From: Molossus alvarezi
Taxonomy: Eukaryota; Chordata; Mammalia; Chiroptera; Molossidae
Direction: 5' to 3'
DNA: 64,000 nucleotides
NCBI GenBank assembly: GCA_037176705.1
Contig: CM073896.1
Location: forward strand, 25,742,708-25,806,707
The notes beneath the pieces are model-generated. The model was not told the DNA's origin, made no database searches, and worked only from the letters and a program-made list of their open reading frames with translations. A program made the translations under genes and the position numbers. The number at the start of each line of letters is the position of its first letter. The stretch's first letter is position 1. Of this stretch, positions 45,891-56,869 are shown one piece after another.

Positions 45891-47170
45891 GTATTTGGCA
45901 TATAAAAACTTAAATTAAAATGATGATGCAAAAACATGTCAAGAGGAAGGACTTTAAAGGTATCTCATAAACGATGAGCTATAAATGACCAAGAAGAGCA
46001 TCTTAAAAATGAAAAAAAAATATAGTAGACGGTTGCTGCTTTTGTATACAGAAATAACTCAGTCATTTCTACTGATATGATTTCTGGTTTGAAATGAGAA
46101 GCTCCTTAATCATCTTTTCTGTTAATGTGAGAATTGCAGGTTATCAGCTATTTTATTTGACAAAAACACACCTAGAACAAAAAATATGTTTTAGGATTGA
46201 ATCAATAATATTAAATATTTTGGTTAGTTAGTATTTCAAACAATGTTAGGCATATAGTGGTTCTTTCAATCAGGTACATTGTCCTTAGTTGCATATCGGT
46301 AGACTTGCTTACTCTATTTCATATAATATAATTTATCTAGTTGATAAATTACAGCAATAGTCACAAGTCCAATATACTCTATTTTTAAATATTTCCTCCT
46401 ACTTATTTATGTAATATGCTCACTTATAACAAAATCATTTTTCCTCACCTCACTATGTTTTGGTACCTGATTATATATCTTCCTATGCAGTATATTTATT
46501 TAATACTTTATTTTCTTTTTTATCAGAATACATGTTCTTTCCAAGTTTTAATTTGCTAAAAATATTCTAATATTTCTTGATCTTACCTAATATCATCCAC
46601 TGATATATTCTTGTTTGTAATAATGTAATCTCAAGTTTTAGCTGGATACATAAATTCTCAGGTAGAGATTAATTACATTTTCCAGGCACTTTTAAAATCT
46701 GTATAATCCTTTCTGGACAATAGCATATGAGCAAAAATTATAGATGTCACTTGTTAATTTGACTCCTAACAAATCTGTGTTCTTTCCCTTGCCTCACCAC
46801 CCCTCCACCATAACTCTGGCTAGAACATGACAAGAATTGGAGTAAAAAAAAAATTAGGACTGGGGACTTGAGAGAAAATGTGGAGTGAATTCTAACGAGT
46901 ACAGAGTTAAATTTTGTTGTAATAAAAATTGATTGTAGTGATGGTTATAAAACTGTGATTATAATTAAAATCAATGAATTGTGGCCATTTAAATGGGTGA
47001 AACATATGTGAATTTTATGTTAGTAAGCTTTTATTTAAAAATAAATGCATGAAAAATACTGAGATTTCAGGAAAAAAATGTATTGGTATTCAATAGTTTG
47101 AGTAAGGCATCTTTACTAAGTTCATCTGTGGGAAATAGCTTGTCCAGAGAAAATCCTGGACAGTAGAGTT
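45891..47170. other. AT-rich unassigned DNA
   Basis: No gene or repeat recognised over 1.3 kb. Confidence 0.45.
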
Positions 47171-47186
47171 AAAAATGGCAGCATGT

Positions 47187-47444
47187 GGCCCTGGCCAGTT
47201 TGGCTCAGCAGTTAGTGTCAACCTGAAGACAAAAGGGTCTAGAGTTTGATTTTGGTCAAGGACCTGTTCCTGGATTGCAGGTATGATCCCCCGTCCCGGT
47301 CAGGGTCATGAGGGAGGCAACGAATAGATGTTTATATAACATCACGTTGATGTTTATATCTCTCTCTACCTCCCTCCCTCCCACTCTCTCTAGAAGTCAA
47401 TAGAAATATATACTCAGGTGAGGATTAACTACAATAACAATAAC
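47187..47444 (+). mobile_element. VES-type SINE (hairpin-tail form)
   Basis: Head 'ggccctggccagtttggctc', a middle with 'ccccgtcccggtcagggtca', and tail 'actcaggtgaggatta'. The 16-bp duplication 'aaaaatggcagcatgt' (47171-47186) and 'aaaaatggcagtatgc' (47445-47460) has two mismatches. Confidence 0.92.
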
Positions 47445-47460
47445 AAAAATGGCAGTATGC

Positions 47461-47925
47461 AGCAATTTATGAATAACTTTGGGTACCTGGGCAAGCAGTT
47501 TAAAGATAATTGTGCAGAGAATGAAGAGCCTTTAAAGATGTTAGACCTAAAGTACAATAAAACTAGAGCTGTATTCCTGAAATATACAAGTAGCAGTAAG
47601 GTACATAAGAATTAGAGCAAGGAGACATTAAGAAATAGTTGTATTTGGTACAGTATCCGATGGGTGTGTGAGAAAAAAAGCTATTGCTGATAGACTTTTA
47701 AATTATTTGATATAAAATGTGATTATTTAAATAAAAGGATATAAGAAGCAAGTTTGAGTGGATAGGTAGTACATTTGTTTTGATTCTACCAAATTGAGAT
47801 ATTGGTAGAATATTGAAAAGAAAAGCAATTATTTATAAATGTGGCCTAGCAGGATGGGAGAACTGACATTTTTCAGATGAGGAAACTGTTCTTGAGGATG
47901 CTAATTAACTCATAATGACAGTTTC
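47461..47925. other. Unassigned DNA
   Basis: Includes a 65-codon forward frame from 47418 that starts inside the SINE tail. It has no motif and I treat it as chance. Confidence 0.4.
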
Positions 47926-48169
47926 GGTACCTAATCTTTTTTTAAAAAATTATTTCTATTAATTTGTTTTTGTTACAGATTTTGCTCCTTTTTCCCCCCA
48001 TTAAAGCCCTCCTCCCCACCCCCCCAACCCCTTCCACAGCTTTATTGTTTATGTACATTGGTTATGCATACATGCATATAAGTTCTGTGGTTTATTTCTT
48101 TCCTACCAAACACCCCATCTTCTGAGGTTTGTCAGTCTGTATCCTACCTCTATGACTCTGGGTCAATTT

Positions 48170-51100
48170 TGTCCATCAGTTTGTTTAGTTCATTATATTC
48201 CACAAATAAGTGAGATCATGTGATATTTGTCTTTCTCTGCTTGGCTTGTTTTGCTTAGCATAATATTCTCCAGGTCCCTCCATGTTGTCTCAAATGATAA
48301 GAGATCTTTTTTACAGCTAGTTGCACAGTATTCCATTGTGTACATGGTCTTTTTATCCACTCATCTACTAATGGACACTTGGTTTTTTTCCAGATCTTAG
48401 CTATTGTAAATAGTGCTTCTATGAACATAGGGTACATATATTCTTTCTGATTAGTGTTTCAGACTTCTTAGAGAATATTCCTAGAGGTGGGATCACTGTG
48501 GCAAATCGCAGTTCAATTTTTAACTTTTTGAGGTAACACCATAGTGTTTTTCATAGTGGCTGCACCAGTCTGTATTTCCACCAGCAGTGTACTAGAGTCC
48601 CCTTTTCTCCACACCCTCACCAACACTTATTGTTTGATGATTTGTTGATGGCGGCCATTCTGACAGGTGTGAGGTGATACCTCATTGTTGTTTTAATTTG
48701 CATTTCTCTGATGATTAGTGATGTTGAGCATTTTTTCAGATGTCTCTTGGCCATCTGTATGTTCTATTTGGAGAGGTGTCTATTTAGGTCCTCTACCCAT
48801 TTTTTAATTGGGTACTTTGTCTTTCTTTTGTTGAGTTGTGTGAGTACTCTATATATTTTGAAAATTAATCCCTATGATGCATCATTAGCAATTATGGACT
48901 CCCATATGGTGGGTTCTTTTTCCATTTTGATGGTTGTTTCTTTTGCTGTGCAGAAAGTTTTTAGTTTGATATAGTTCCATGTGTTCATTTTTTCCTTTGT
49001 TTCTCTTGCCTTAGGTGTGGTATCAGTGGAAATTCTGCTGCGTATGGTGTCTGAAATTTTGTTGCCTACATTTTCTTCTAGAATTTTTATGGATTCACGA
49101 GTTACATTGAAGTCTTTTGTTCATTTTGATTTTATTCTCATGGATGGTGTAAGTTGGTGGTGTAGCTTCATTTTTTTGCAAGTAGCTGTCCAATTTTCCT
49201 AACACCATTTATTGAAGAGACTGTCTTTACCCCACTGTATGCTTTTCCCATGTTTGTCAAATATTAATTGATCATATTGTCTTGGGTCAATTTCTGGATT
49301 CTCTGTTCTGTTCCATTGATCTATTTGTCTGTTCTTGTGCCATTACCATGCTGTTTTGATCACAGTGGCTTTGTAGTATAACCTGCTATCTGCTATCTGG
49401 AAATGTGATTCCTCCTACTTTGTTCTTTCTTTTTCTTTTTCTTTTTCTTTTTCTTTTTCTTTTTCTTTTTCTTTTTCTTTTTCAAGATTGCTGTGGCTAT
49501 TCTGGGCCTTTTTTGGTTCCATATAAACTTTTGGAGTGTTTGATCTAGTTCTGTAATATATGTTATTGGTATTTTGATGTGGATTGCATTGAATCTATAA
49601 ATTGCTTAGGGTAGTATGGATATTTTAATGATGTTAATTTTTCCAACCCATGAACAAGGTATCTGCTTCCACTTTTTAATGTCTTCCTCTATTTATTTTT
49701 TTCAATATCCTGTAGTTTTCTGTAAAGAGACCCTTTACTTTTTTTGATTATGTTTATTCATACGTATCTTAACTTCTTTGCTGCAATGGTAAATTGGATT
49801 TTTTTTAGTTTCTCTATCTGTGAGTTCATCATTGGTGTATAAGAGTATGGTTGATTTTTTGACATTAATTTTGTATCCTGCTACTTTGGCAAATTCATTT
49901 ATTAAGTCTAGTAGATTTTTGATGGAGTCTTTGGGGTTTTCTATGTACAATATTATGTCATCTGCAAATAATGACAGTTTCACTTCCTCCTTTCCAATTT
50001 GGATCCCTTTTATTTTTTCTTCATGACTATTTTTTGTGGCTAAGACTTCCAGTACTAGGTTGAATAAGAGTGGTGAAAGTGGGCATCCCTATCTTGTTCC
50101 CATTCTTAAGGGAAATGCTTTTAGTTTTTGCCCATTGAATATAATGTTGACGGTAGGTTTTTCATATATGGCTTTTATTATGTTGAGGTTTAATCCCTCT
50201 ATTCCCGCATTGCCGAGTGTTTTTCTCAGAAATCGGTGCTGGATTTTGTCAAATGCTTTTTTAGCATCTATTGATATGATCATATGATTTTTATCTTTCA
50301 TTTTGTTTATGTGGTGTATCACATTTATTGATTTGCGAATATTGTACCCCCCTTGCATCCCTGAAATGAATTCCACTTGTTCATGATAAATAATTTATTT
50401 GATGTATTGCTGGATCTGATTTCCTAATATTTTGCTAAAGATTTTGGCATCTGTGTTCATCAGGGATATTGGCATGTAGTTTTCTTTCTTTGTAGTGTCT
50501 TTATTTGGTTTTGGAATTAGGATTTTACTGGCCTCATAAAATAAGTTTCGAAGTGTTCCATCTTCTTGGACTTTTTGGAATAGTTTGAGGAGAATGGTAT
50601 TAGTTCTTCTTTGAGTGTTCGGTAAAACTACCCTATGAAGCCGTCCGGACCTGGGCTTTGGTTTGCTGAGAGTTTCTTAATCACATCTTCAATTTCCTTT
50701 GTTGTTATTGATCTGTTGAAGTTTTCTATCTCTTCCTGGTTCAGTTTTGGGAGGCTGTGTGTTTCTAGAAATTTGTCCATTTCTCCTAGATTGGACAACT
50801 TGTTGGCGTATAATTATTCATAGTATGTTTCAATGATCCTTTGTATTTCTGTGGTGTCAGTTGTTACTTCCCTTTTGTTTCTGATTTTGTTTATTTGGTT
50901 TCTTTCTTTTTGTTTCTTGGTGACTCTTGCTATAGGTCCATGCATGTTGTTTATCTTTTCAAAGAACCAGCTTTTTGTTTCATTGATCTATTAATTTTTT
51001 TTTTTTTTTGGTCTATATGTCGTTTATTTTTTCTCTGACCTTTACTATTTCCATCCTCCTACTAGCTCTGGGTTTTTCTTTTGGTTTACTTTCTAGTTCT

Positions 51101-51724
51101 TTAAGTTGTAGGGTTAGAAAGTCAATTAGAAATTTTTCTTGTTTCTTGAGGTAGGCCTATACTGTTATGGATTTCCCTCTCAGGACTGCTTTTGCTGTGT
51201 CCCATAGATTTTATGTTGTTGTATCTTCATTTTTATTGGTTTGAAGAAAGTTTTAATTTTTTCCCTTGATCTCATTAGTAACCCATTCGTTGTTTAGTAA
51301 CATGCTATTTACCTTCCAAGTGTTTGAATGTTTTTGTGTGTTTTTATTGTAATTAAGTTCTAGTTTCATGCCACTGTGATCTAAGAAGATGCTTGATTTT
51401 ATTTCAATCTTCTTGAATTTATAGAAACTGCTTTGTGTCCTAACATGTGGTCTATCTTTGAGAATGTCCTATGTGCACTTGAGAAGAATGTATATTCTGC
51501 AGCTTTGGGGTGAAATGTTCTGTAAATATCGATGAAGTCCAACTGATCTAATTCATCTTGTAAGGACTCTATGTTCTTGTTAATTTTTTGTCTAGAATAT
51601 CTATCCAGTGGGGTCAGTGGCATGTTAAACTTACCCACTATGATCATACTGCTATTGATCTTTCCCTTGAAGTCCTCCAGAAATGTTTTAATATATTTTG
51701 GTGTTCCCATATTTGGTGTGTAAT
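48170..51724 (-). pseudogene. L1 ORF2 remnant
   Basis: The endonuclease piece at 51399-51724 has a decayed DFN motif (VGKFNMPLTPLD) and HRTFSKIDHMLGHK. The RT pieces are at 50089-50376 (FDKIQHRFL) and 49735-49983 ([12 protein letters not shown], with Met replaced by Ile after the Asp pair). The frames are separated by frameshifts and by the microsatellite, so no long ORF2 survives. Confidence 0.88.
49429..49483. repeat. (CTTTTT)n run inside L1 ORF2
   Basis: About nine tandem units lie where the 27 kb copy has only a single 'cttccttttcaagat'. The expansion therefore happened after insertion. Confidence 0.95.
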
Positions 51725-51733
51725 GGTACCTAA

Positions 51734-52537
51734 CATTATCACAGACATCTTTTCTCCAAGCTATTGCCATTTAACACTTGATTAGCAATATAAAGACACT
51801 TTGATATTATATTGATGATCGGAAAAACTGAATCAGGCCTGTCTTAGCTCATATGTCATGTTTGTGAGGATTATAATAAGGCATCTCCTTTTATTGCATA
51901 CAGCCTGGTTACACGGCAGCCAGAATACATGGCAAAGAGGCTGAATTTCACCACTCACATTCATATCATCCTCAGTTGAGAAGCTTTGAGCAGCCTCTGT
52001 ATGACAATATAAATAATCTCCAATATAGTGTTTTTAAGTTTTACTTTTAATGAAGACTAAAAATCTGTTCACAGAGGGTAATATTTGACTTTGACCCATG
52101 AATAAGTAACTCCACTATAAATATCATTGAAAATATATCATAAAATCACTATATAGCATGCCTCATTGAACTAGAATCCCATAGTGATATTTCACTATAC
52201 ATCAAATCACAAGAAACTCATTGTGAGTGATCTTGTTTTTTTTCAGTGTTATATTTCACATTACCACCTTGAATATTCCATCTCACACATCACTAATTCA
52301 CAGGTAATCATGGCTGGGCTTGGGGATTTATTAGACCTTAATTACAGGATGAATTTAATTGCACATGACTGATGCAAACCACCTTCCTTTCAAAAACCTA
52401 TTTCATTGTGTTGCTTTTCCCCTTCTAGTCTTACAGTTTTCATTGTGACATTTCATTGTGACATTGTGATGATTGTATTTGTTATATTAGAATAAAAATA
52501 ATAGTAAATTATACTCAATCTATACAGGTTAGAAAAC
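51734..52537. other. AT-rich unassigned DNA
   Basis: No gene or named repeat recognised. A short duplication, 'tttcattgtgacat', lies near 52436-52465. Confidence 0.45.
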
Positions 52538-52545
52538 AGCTGGAT

Positions 52546-52761
52546 TGCCCTGGCCAGTTTGCGAACCCAAAAGTTTCTGGTTTGATTCCTGGTCAAGGGC
52601 ATGTACCTCAGTTGCAGGTTCAATTCCTGACAATGGGTCATGCTGGAGGCAAACAATGTGTCTCTCTCAGGTTGATGTTTCTTTCTCTCCCCACCCCCAC
52701 CCTCCCTCCCTGCCACTCTATTTAAAAATCAATGTGGGTGAGGATTAAAAAAAAAGAAAAA
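52546..52761 (+). mobile_element. VES-type SINE with deleted A-box region
   Basis: It begins 'tgccctggccagtttg' and then skips directly to 'cgaacccaaaagtttctgg', losing about 30 bases that hold the A box. The remainder is the hairpin-tail form. Flanked by 'agctggat' at 52538-52545 and 52762-52769. Confidence 0.88.
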
Positions 52762-52861
52762 AGCTGGATAAAATTTACCAATATTTCAGACTTCAAACTT
52801 TCCAGTAATCTCCGAGTAACTGAATGTCCGTTGTTAAATTGATAGTTAAAAAAATAATGCC

Positions 52862-53107
52862 GCCCTGGCCGGTTTGGCTCTGCTGTTAGTGTCCGCCTGC
52901 AGTCCAGAGAAACCCAGGTTTGGTTCCCCCTGCGGGCAAATAAGGCAAATAACTTGGTTGCAGTTTGTCCCTGACCCTGGTTGGGTCGTGTGGGAGGCAG
53001 CCACTCGATGTTTCACGTCAATGTTTCTCTTTCTCTCTCTCTCCCCCACTCTATCTGAACAAAAAAATGGAAAAATGTCCTCGGTGAGGATAAAAAACCA
53101 AAAAAAC
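52862..53107 (+). mobile_element. VES-type SINE (hairpin-tail form)
   Basis: Complete head, 'gcagtttgtccctgaccctg', 'ggcagccactcgatg', a CT-rich run and tail 'tcctcggtgagga'. It has a perfect 12-bp duplication, 'aaaaataatgcc', at 52850-52861 and 53108-53119. A small local repeat 'aaataaggcaaataa' lies at about 52938-52952. Confidence 0.93.
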
Positions 53108-53119
53108 AAAAATAATGCC

Positions 53120-53639
53120 ACCAGATAATGTGTTTTCCCAGGACATTTTAATGGCGCATTTATTTATTTAGCTGCCTACTGAAGGTTTCCCACAGTATCA
53201 TAATGAAAAATTTTTAAAAATGGAATTTTTTCCACAATCAACATATAAATCTATCTTGCTTTTATTGAAAAAAAAAAAAAGCACCTTAATTGACCAAGAA
53301 CAGAGATGTATTGGGCTTGAAAAGCCTAAAATATTGACTATCTGATTTCTTTTTTTTAAATTTTATCATAACTTAGTCATATAATCTTCAATGTCAAGAG
53401 TACCAAGTCATCTCTATGAGTGATAGGGAATAAGTGACCACAGAATCATTTTCTTTATTTTATTTCTTCAGGTACAGTTCACAGCTGCACACAGGAGAGG
53501 CATTCAATTATTAAATTAATATTCATTGTAAAAATCTTTTAAATATCAACAAGAAAATGACAAAAACAGCAATAACTACATTAATACTAAAAGTGTGCAT
53601 TTTCAACAAGAAGAAAAGTAAGTTTTATCAAAAAATTTA
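53120..53639. other. AT-rich unassigned DNA
   Basis: A poly(A) run lies at about 53267-53280. No gene is seen. Confidence 0.4.
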
Positions 53640-56105
53640 AAAGAATATGTATATTGGCCATCTGTGTATCCTCTTTGGAAAAGTGTCTATTCAGGCTCTC
53701 TGCCTATTTTCAATTCTTTGTTTGTTAGTTTGTTTTTGTTGTTAATTTATGTAAATTCTTTATTTTGGATATTAACCCTTTATCCTGTATATCATAACCA
53801 AATATCTTCTTCAATTTAGTAGTTTGTCTTTTAGTTTCGTTGTTTGTTTTCTTTGCTGTGCAAAACCTTTTTAGTTTGATGTAGTCACATTTGTTTCTTT
53901 TTCTTTTTTCTTTCCTTATTCAAAGATAGGTATCATAAAAATATATACCTAAGAGAAATATCTGAGATTCTACTGCCTATGTTTTCATCTAGAAGTTTTA
54001 TGATTTTGAGTCTTACATTTAATTCTTTAATACATTTTTAGTTTATTCTTGTATATAATATAAGATGGTTTGGTTTCATATGTTTTTTTCATATATCTGT
54101 CCTATTTTTCAACACCATTCACTGAATAAGCTAACACTACCCCATTGTATATTCTTGCCTTCTTTCCCAAATATTAATTGACCATGAAGGCATGGGTTTA
54201 TTTCAGGGTTTTCTATTGTGTTCCATTTATCTATATGTCTGTTTTTAATGCCACTGACATTCTGTTTTGATTACTATGATCTTGTAGTATATTTTGATTT
54301 CAGGTAGTGTGATACCTAAAACTGTGCTCTTCTTTCTCAAGATTGCTGAGGCTACTCAAGGTCTCTTGTGGTTCCATGTAAATTTTGGATTATTTAGTAT
54401 AGTTCTGTGAAAAGCACCATTACCATTTTGATAGGAATTGTGTTGAATCTATAGATCGCTTTGTGTAGTAGTATGGACATTTAAATTCTATTAATTCTTC
54501 CTATCCATAAACATGGTATATGCTTCCATTTAATAGTGTTTTCTTTCCTAAGTGCTTTATAATTTTCTGAATACAAGTCTTTTACCTCCCTGCTTAAATT
54601 TATTACTATGTTGCTGTTGTTGTTGTTTGTTTGTTTTTTGTTTTTTTGTTTTTGCTTTTTTTTAATGTGATTACAAATGAGATTTTTTTTTCTAAATTGC
54701 TTTTCTGAGAGTTCATTAATGTGACCAGTTCCTGAAAGCTAATTTTGTATCCTGCTATATTTCTAAATTCACTCATAAGTTATAAGTTTTTTAGTGGATT
54801 CTTTAGGGTTCTTTATATTAAGTATCATGTCTTCTCAAATAATGACAGTTTTAATTCTTCTTTCAAATTTAGGTAATTTTGTCTTTTCTTGTCTGATTGC
54901 TGTGGCTAGGACTTCTAGTACAATGCTGAAGAAGAGTGGTGAATATGGCCAACTCTGTGTTGTTCATGATCCTAAGGGAATAAATTTGTTTTTTCCTCAT
55001 TGAATATGATGTTGTCTGTGAGTCTGTCATATGTGACCTTTATTATGTTGAGTTACATTCCCTCTGTTCACATTTTGCTGAGTAATTATCATATGAGGGT
55101 GCTAGATTTAATCAAATGCTTTTCCTGCATCTCTTTATATGATCATGTGATTTTTATTCTTAATTTTGTTTATGTGGTGTGTCACACTTATTGATTTGTA
55201 GCAACCTTGAATCCCCAGAATAAAGCCCACATTGTCATAGTGTATGATATTTTTTATGTATTGCTGGATCTGGATTGCTAATATTTTTTTTTGTAGATTA
55301 TAGTAACTGTGTTCATCAGGCATATCAGCCTATAATTTTCTTTTTTTGTAGTGTTGTTATATGGTTTTGGAATTAAGATAATGAAGGTCTCATTAAATGA
55401 GCTTGGGAGTCTTTCCTCCTCTTGAATTTTCTGGAATAGTTTGTGAAGGATAGGTGTTGGTTCTATAATATTTGCTAAAATTCACCTATGAAGTCATCTG
55501 GTACAGGACTTTTGTTTGTTGGGAAGTTTTTTATTACTGCTTCAATTTAAGTAGCTATAATTGGTCTATTCAGATTTTCTGATTCTTCCTAATTCTTTTT
55601 TGGAAAGTTATGTGTTTCTAAGAATTTATCTATTTTGTCCAGGTTGTCATTTTCTAGTGTATAATTGTTTGTAATATTGTCTTACAATCCTTTGTATCTA
55701 TTTGGTGTCAGCTGTTCTCCTCTTGCCTTTCTGATTTTGTTTGAGTCCTTTCTCTCTCTTTAAAAATATATATATATATTTTTCTTTATTGATTTTAGAG
55801 AGCAAGGATGGGAGAGGTAGAGAGAGATGGAAACATTGAACATTGGTAAGAGAGAACATCCATTGGCTGCCTCCTGCATGCTCCCCACTGGGAATTTTGT
55901 CCACAACCTGGGCATGTGCCCTGACCAGGAACTGAACTGATGACCTCTTGGTGCATGGGTTAGTGCTCAACCACTGAGCCACAACAGCTGGGCTAGTCCT
56001 CTCTCTTTTTTATTGATAAGTCTTGTTAAAGGTTTGTCAATCTTGTTTATCTTTTCAAAGAACCAACTCTTGGTTTTATTAATCTTTTAAACTGTTTTTT
56101 CTTTA
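53640..56105 (-). mobile_element. Old L1 ORF2 segment (main part of an inverted L1)
   Basis: Minus-strand ORF2 from the C-terminal region ('ggccatctgtgtatcctct') through the RT ('aataatgacagttttaattc' is the active-site area) to the start of the RT domain near 56105. It lacks the 3' UTR at its left end. A VES interrupts it at 55762-55994. At about 56106-56112 the orientation flips into the endonuclease segment. Confidence 0.82.
55762..55994 (-). mobile_element. VES-type SINE (classic form) inside old L1
   Basis: Tail, 'tagagagcaaggatgggag', 'ggctgcctcctgcatgctcc', 'gggcatgtgccctgaccagg' and the head 'gagccacaacagctgggc' run in minus orientation. Flanks 'agtcctttctctctcttt' (55744-55761) and 'agtcctctctcttttt' (55995-56010) are a decayed duplication. 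Confidence 0.9.
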
Positions 56106-56112
56106 AGACTCC

Positions 56113-56859
56113 ATTTTTAAGACATTTTAAATGTAAATGGCATAACTAGTCTTATCAAAAGACATAGCACTGCTGAATGGATAAGAAGACAAGACCCATA
56201 TATAGGCTGTCTACAGGAGACCCACCTCAGACTGAAAGATACATAAAGTAGTCTAAACTAAAGGGATAGAAAAAGATATCTTATGCAAATGGATATGCAA
56301 AAATGCTGGGATAGCAATACTTATATCTGACAAAATAGACTTTAACCCAAAAACTATAGTAAGAGACAGATAACAATACATAATGATAAAGGGAGTAATC
56401 CAACAAGAGGATACAACATAACCCTTGTAAACACTTATGTACCCAATATAGGAACACATAAATATATATGGGAAATCTTGATGGATGTAAAGGGAGAAAT
56501 TGGCAGCAATCCAATAATAGTAGGGAACTTTTACACCCCATAGACATCAGTGGATAGATATTCCAGACAAAATCAACAAAGAAACAGCAGACTAAATCAC
56601 ACACCAGATCTATTTCCTCAGAGTATTTCGCTCCAAAGCAGCACAATATGCATTCTTTTCAAGTGCACATATAACATTTTCTAGGATAGATCATATGTTA
56701 GGACACAAAACAAGTCTCAGTAAATTTAAGTAGATTGAATTCATATCAAGCATAATCTCTGATTATAATGGTATAAAATTAGAAATCAATCACAAGAAAA
56801 AAACACACAAATACATGAAAGCTAAATAACATGTTATTTAACAATAAATGATTTATCAA
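56113..56859 (+). mobile_element. L1 ORF2 endonuclease segment in the opposite orientation
   Basis: Forward-sense L1 starts at the ORF1/ORF2 border ('ttttaaatgtaaatgg') and continues through the endonuclease coding part ('ataagaagacaagaccca', 'caatacttatatctgacaa', 'ttctaggatagatcatatg') to about 56859. It directly adjoins the minus-strand RT segment at 53640-56105. Together they look like one L1 whose 5' part was inverted during insertion. Confidence 0.8.
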
Positions 56860-56869
56860 TGAGAGTAAG

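Larger units (their letters stand above)
47935..51724 (-). mobile_element. 5'-truncated L1 (3.8 kb)
   Basis: Minus-strand tail, 3' UTR and ORF2 up to the endonuclease domain, where it stops. 'ggtacctaa' at 47926-47934 and 51725-51733 is the duplication. The copy lacks ORF1 and the promoter. A hexanucleotide run at 49429-49483 sits inside ORF2. Confidence 0.92.
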
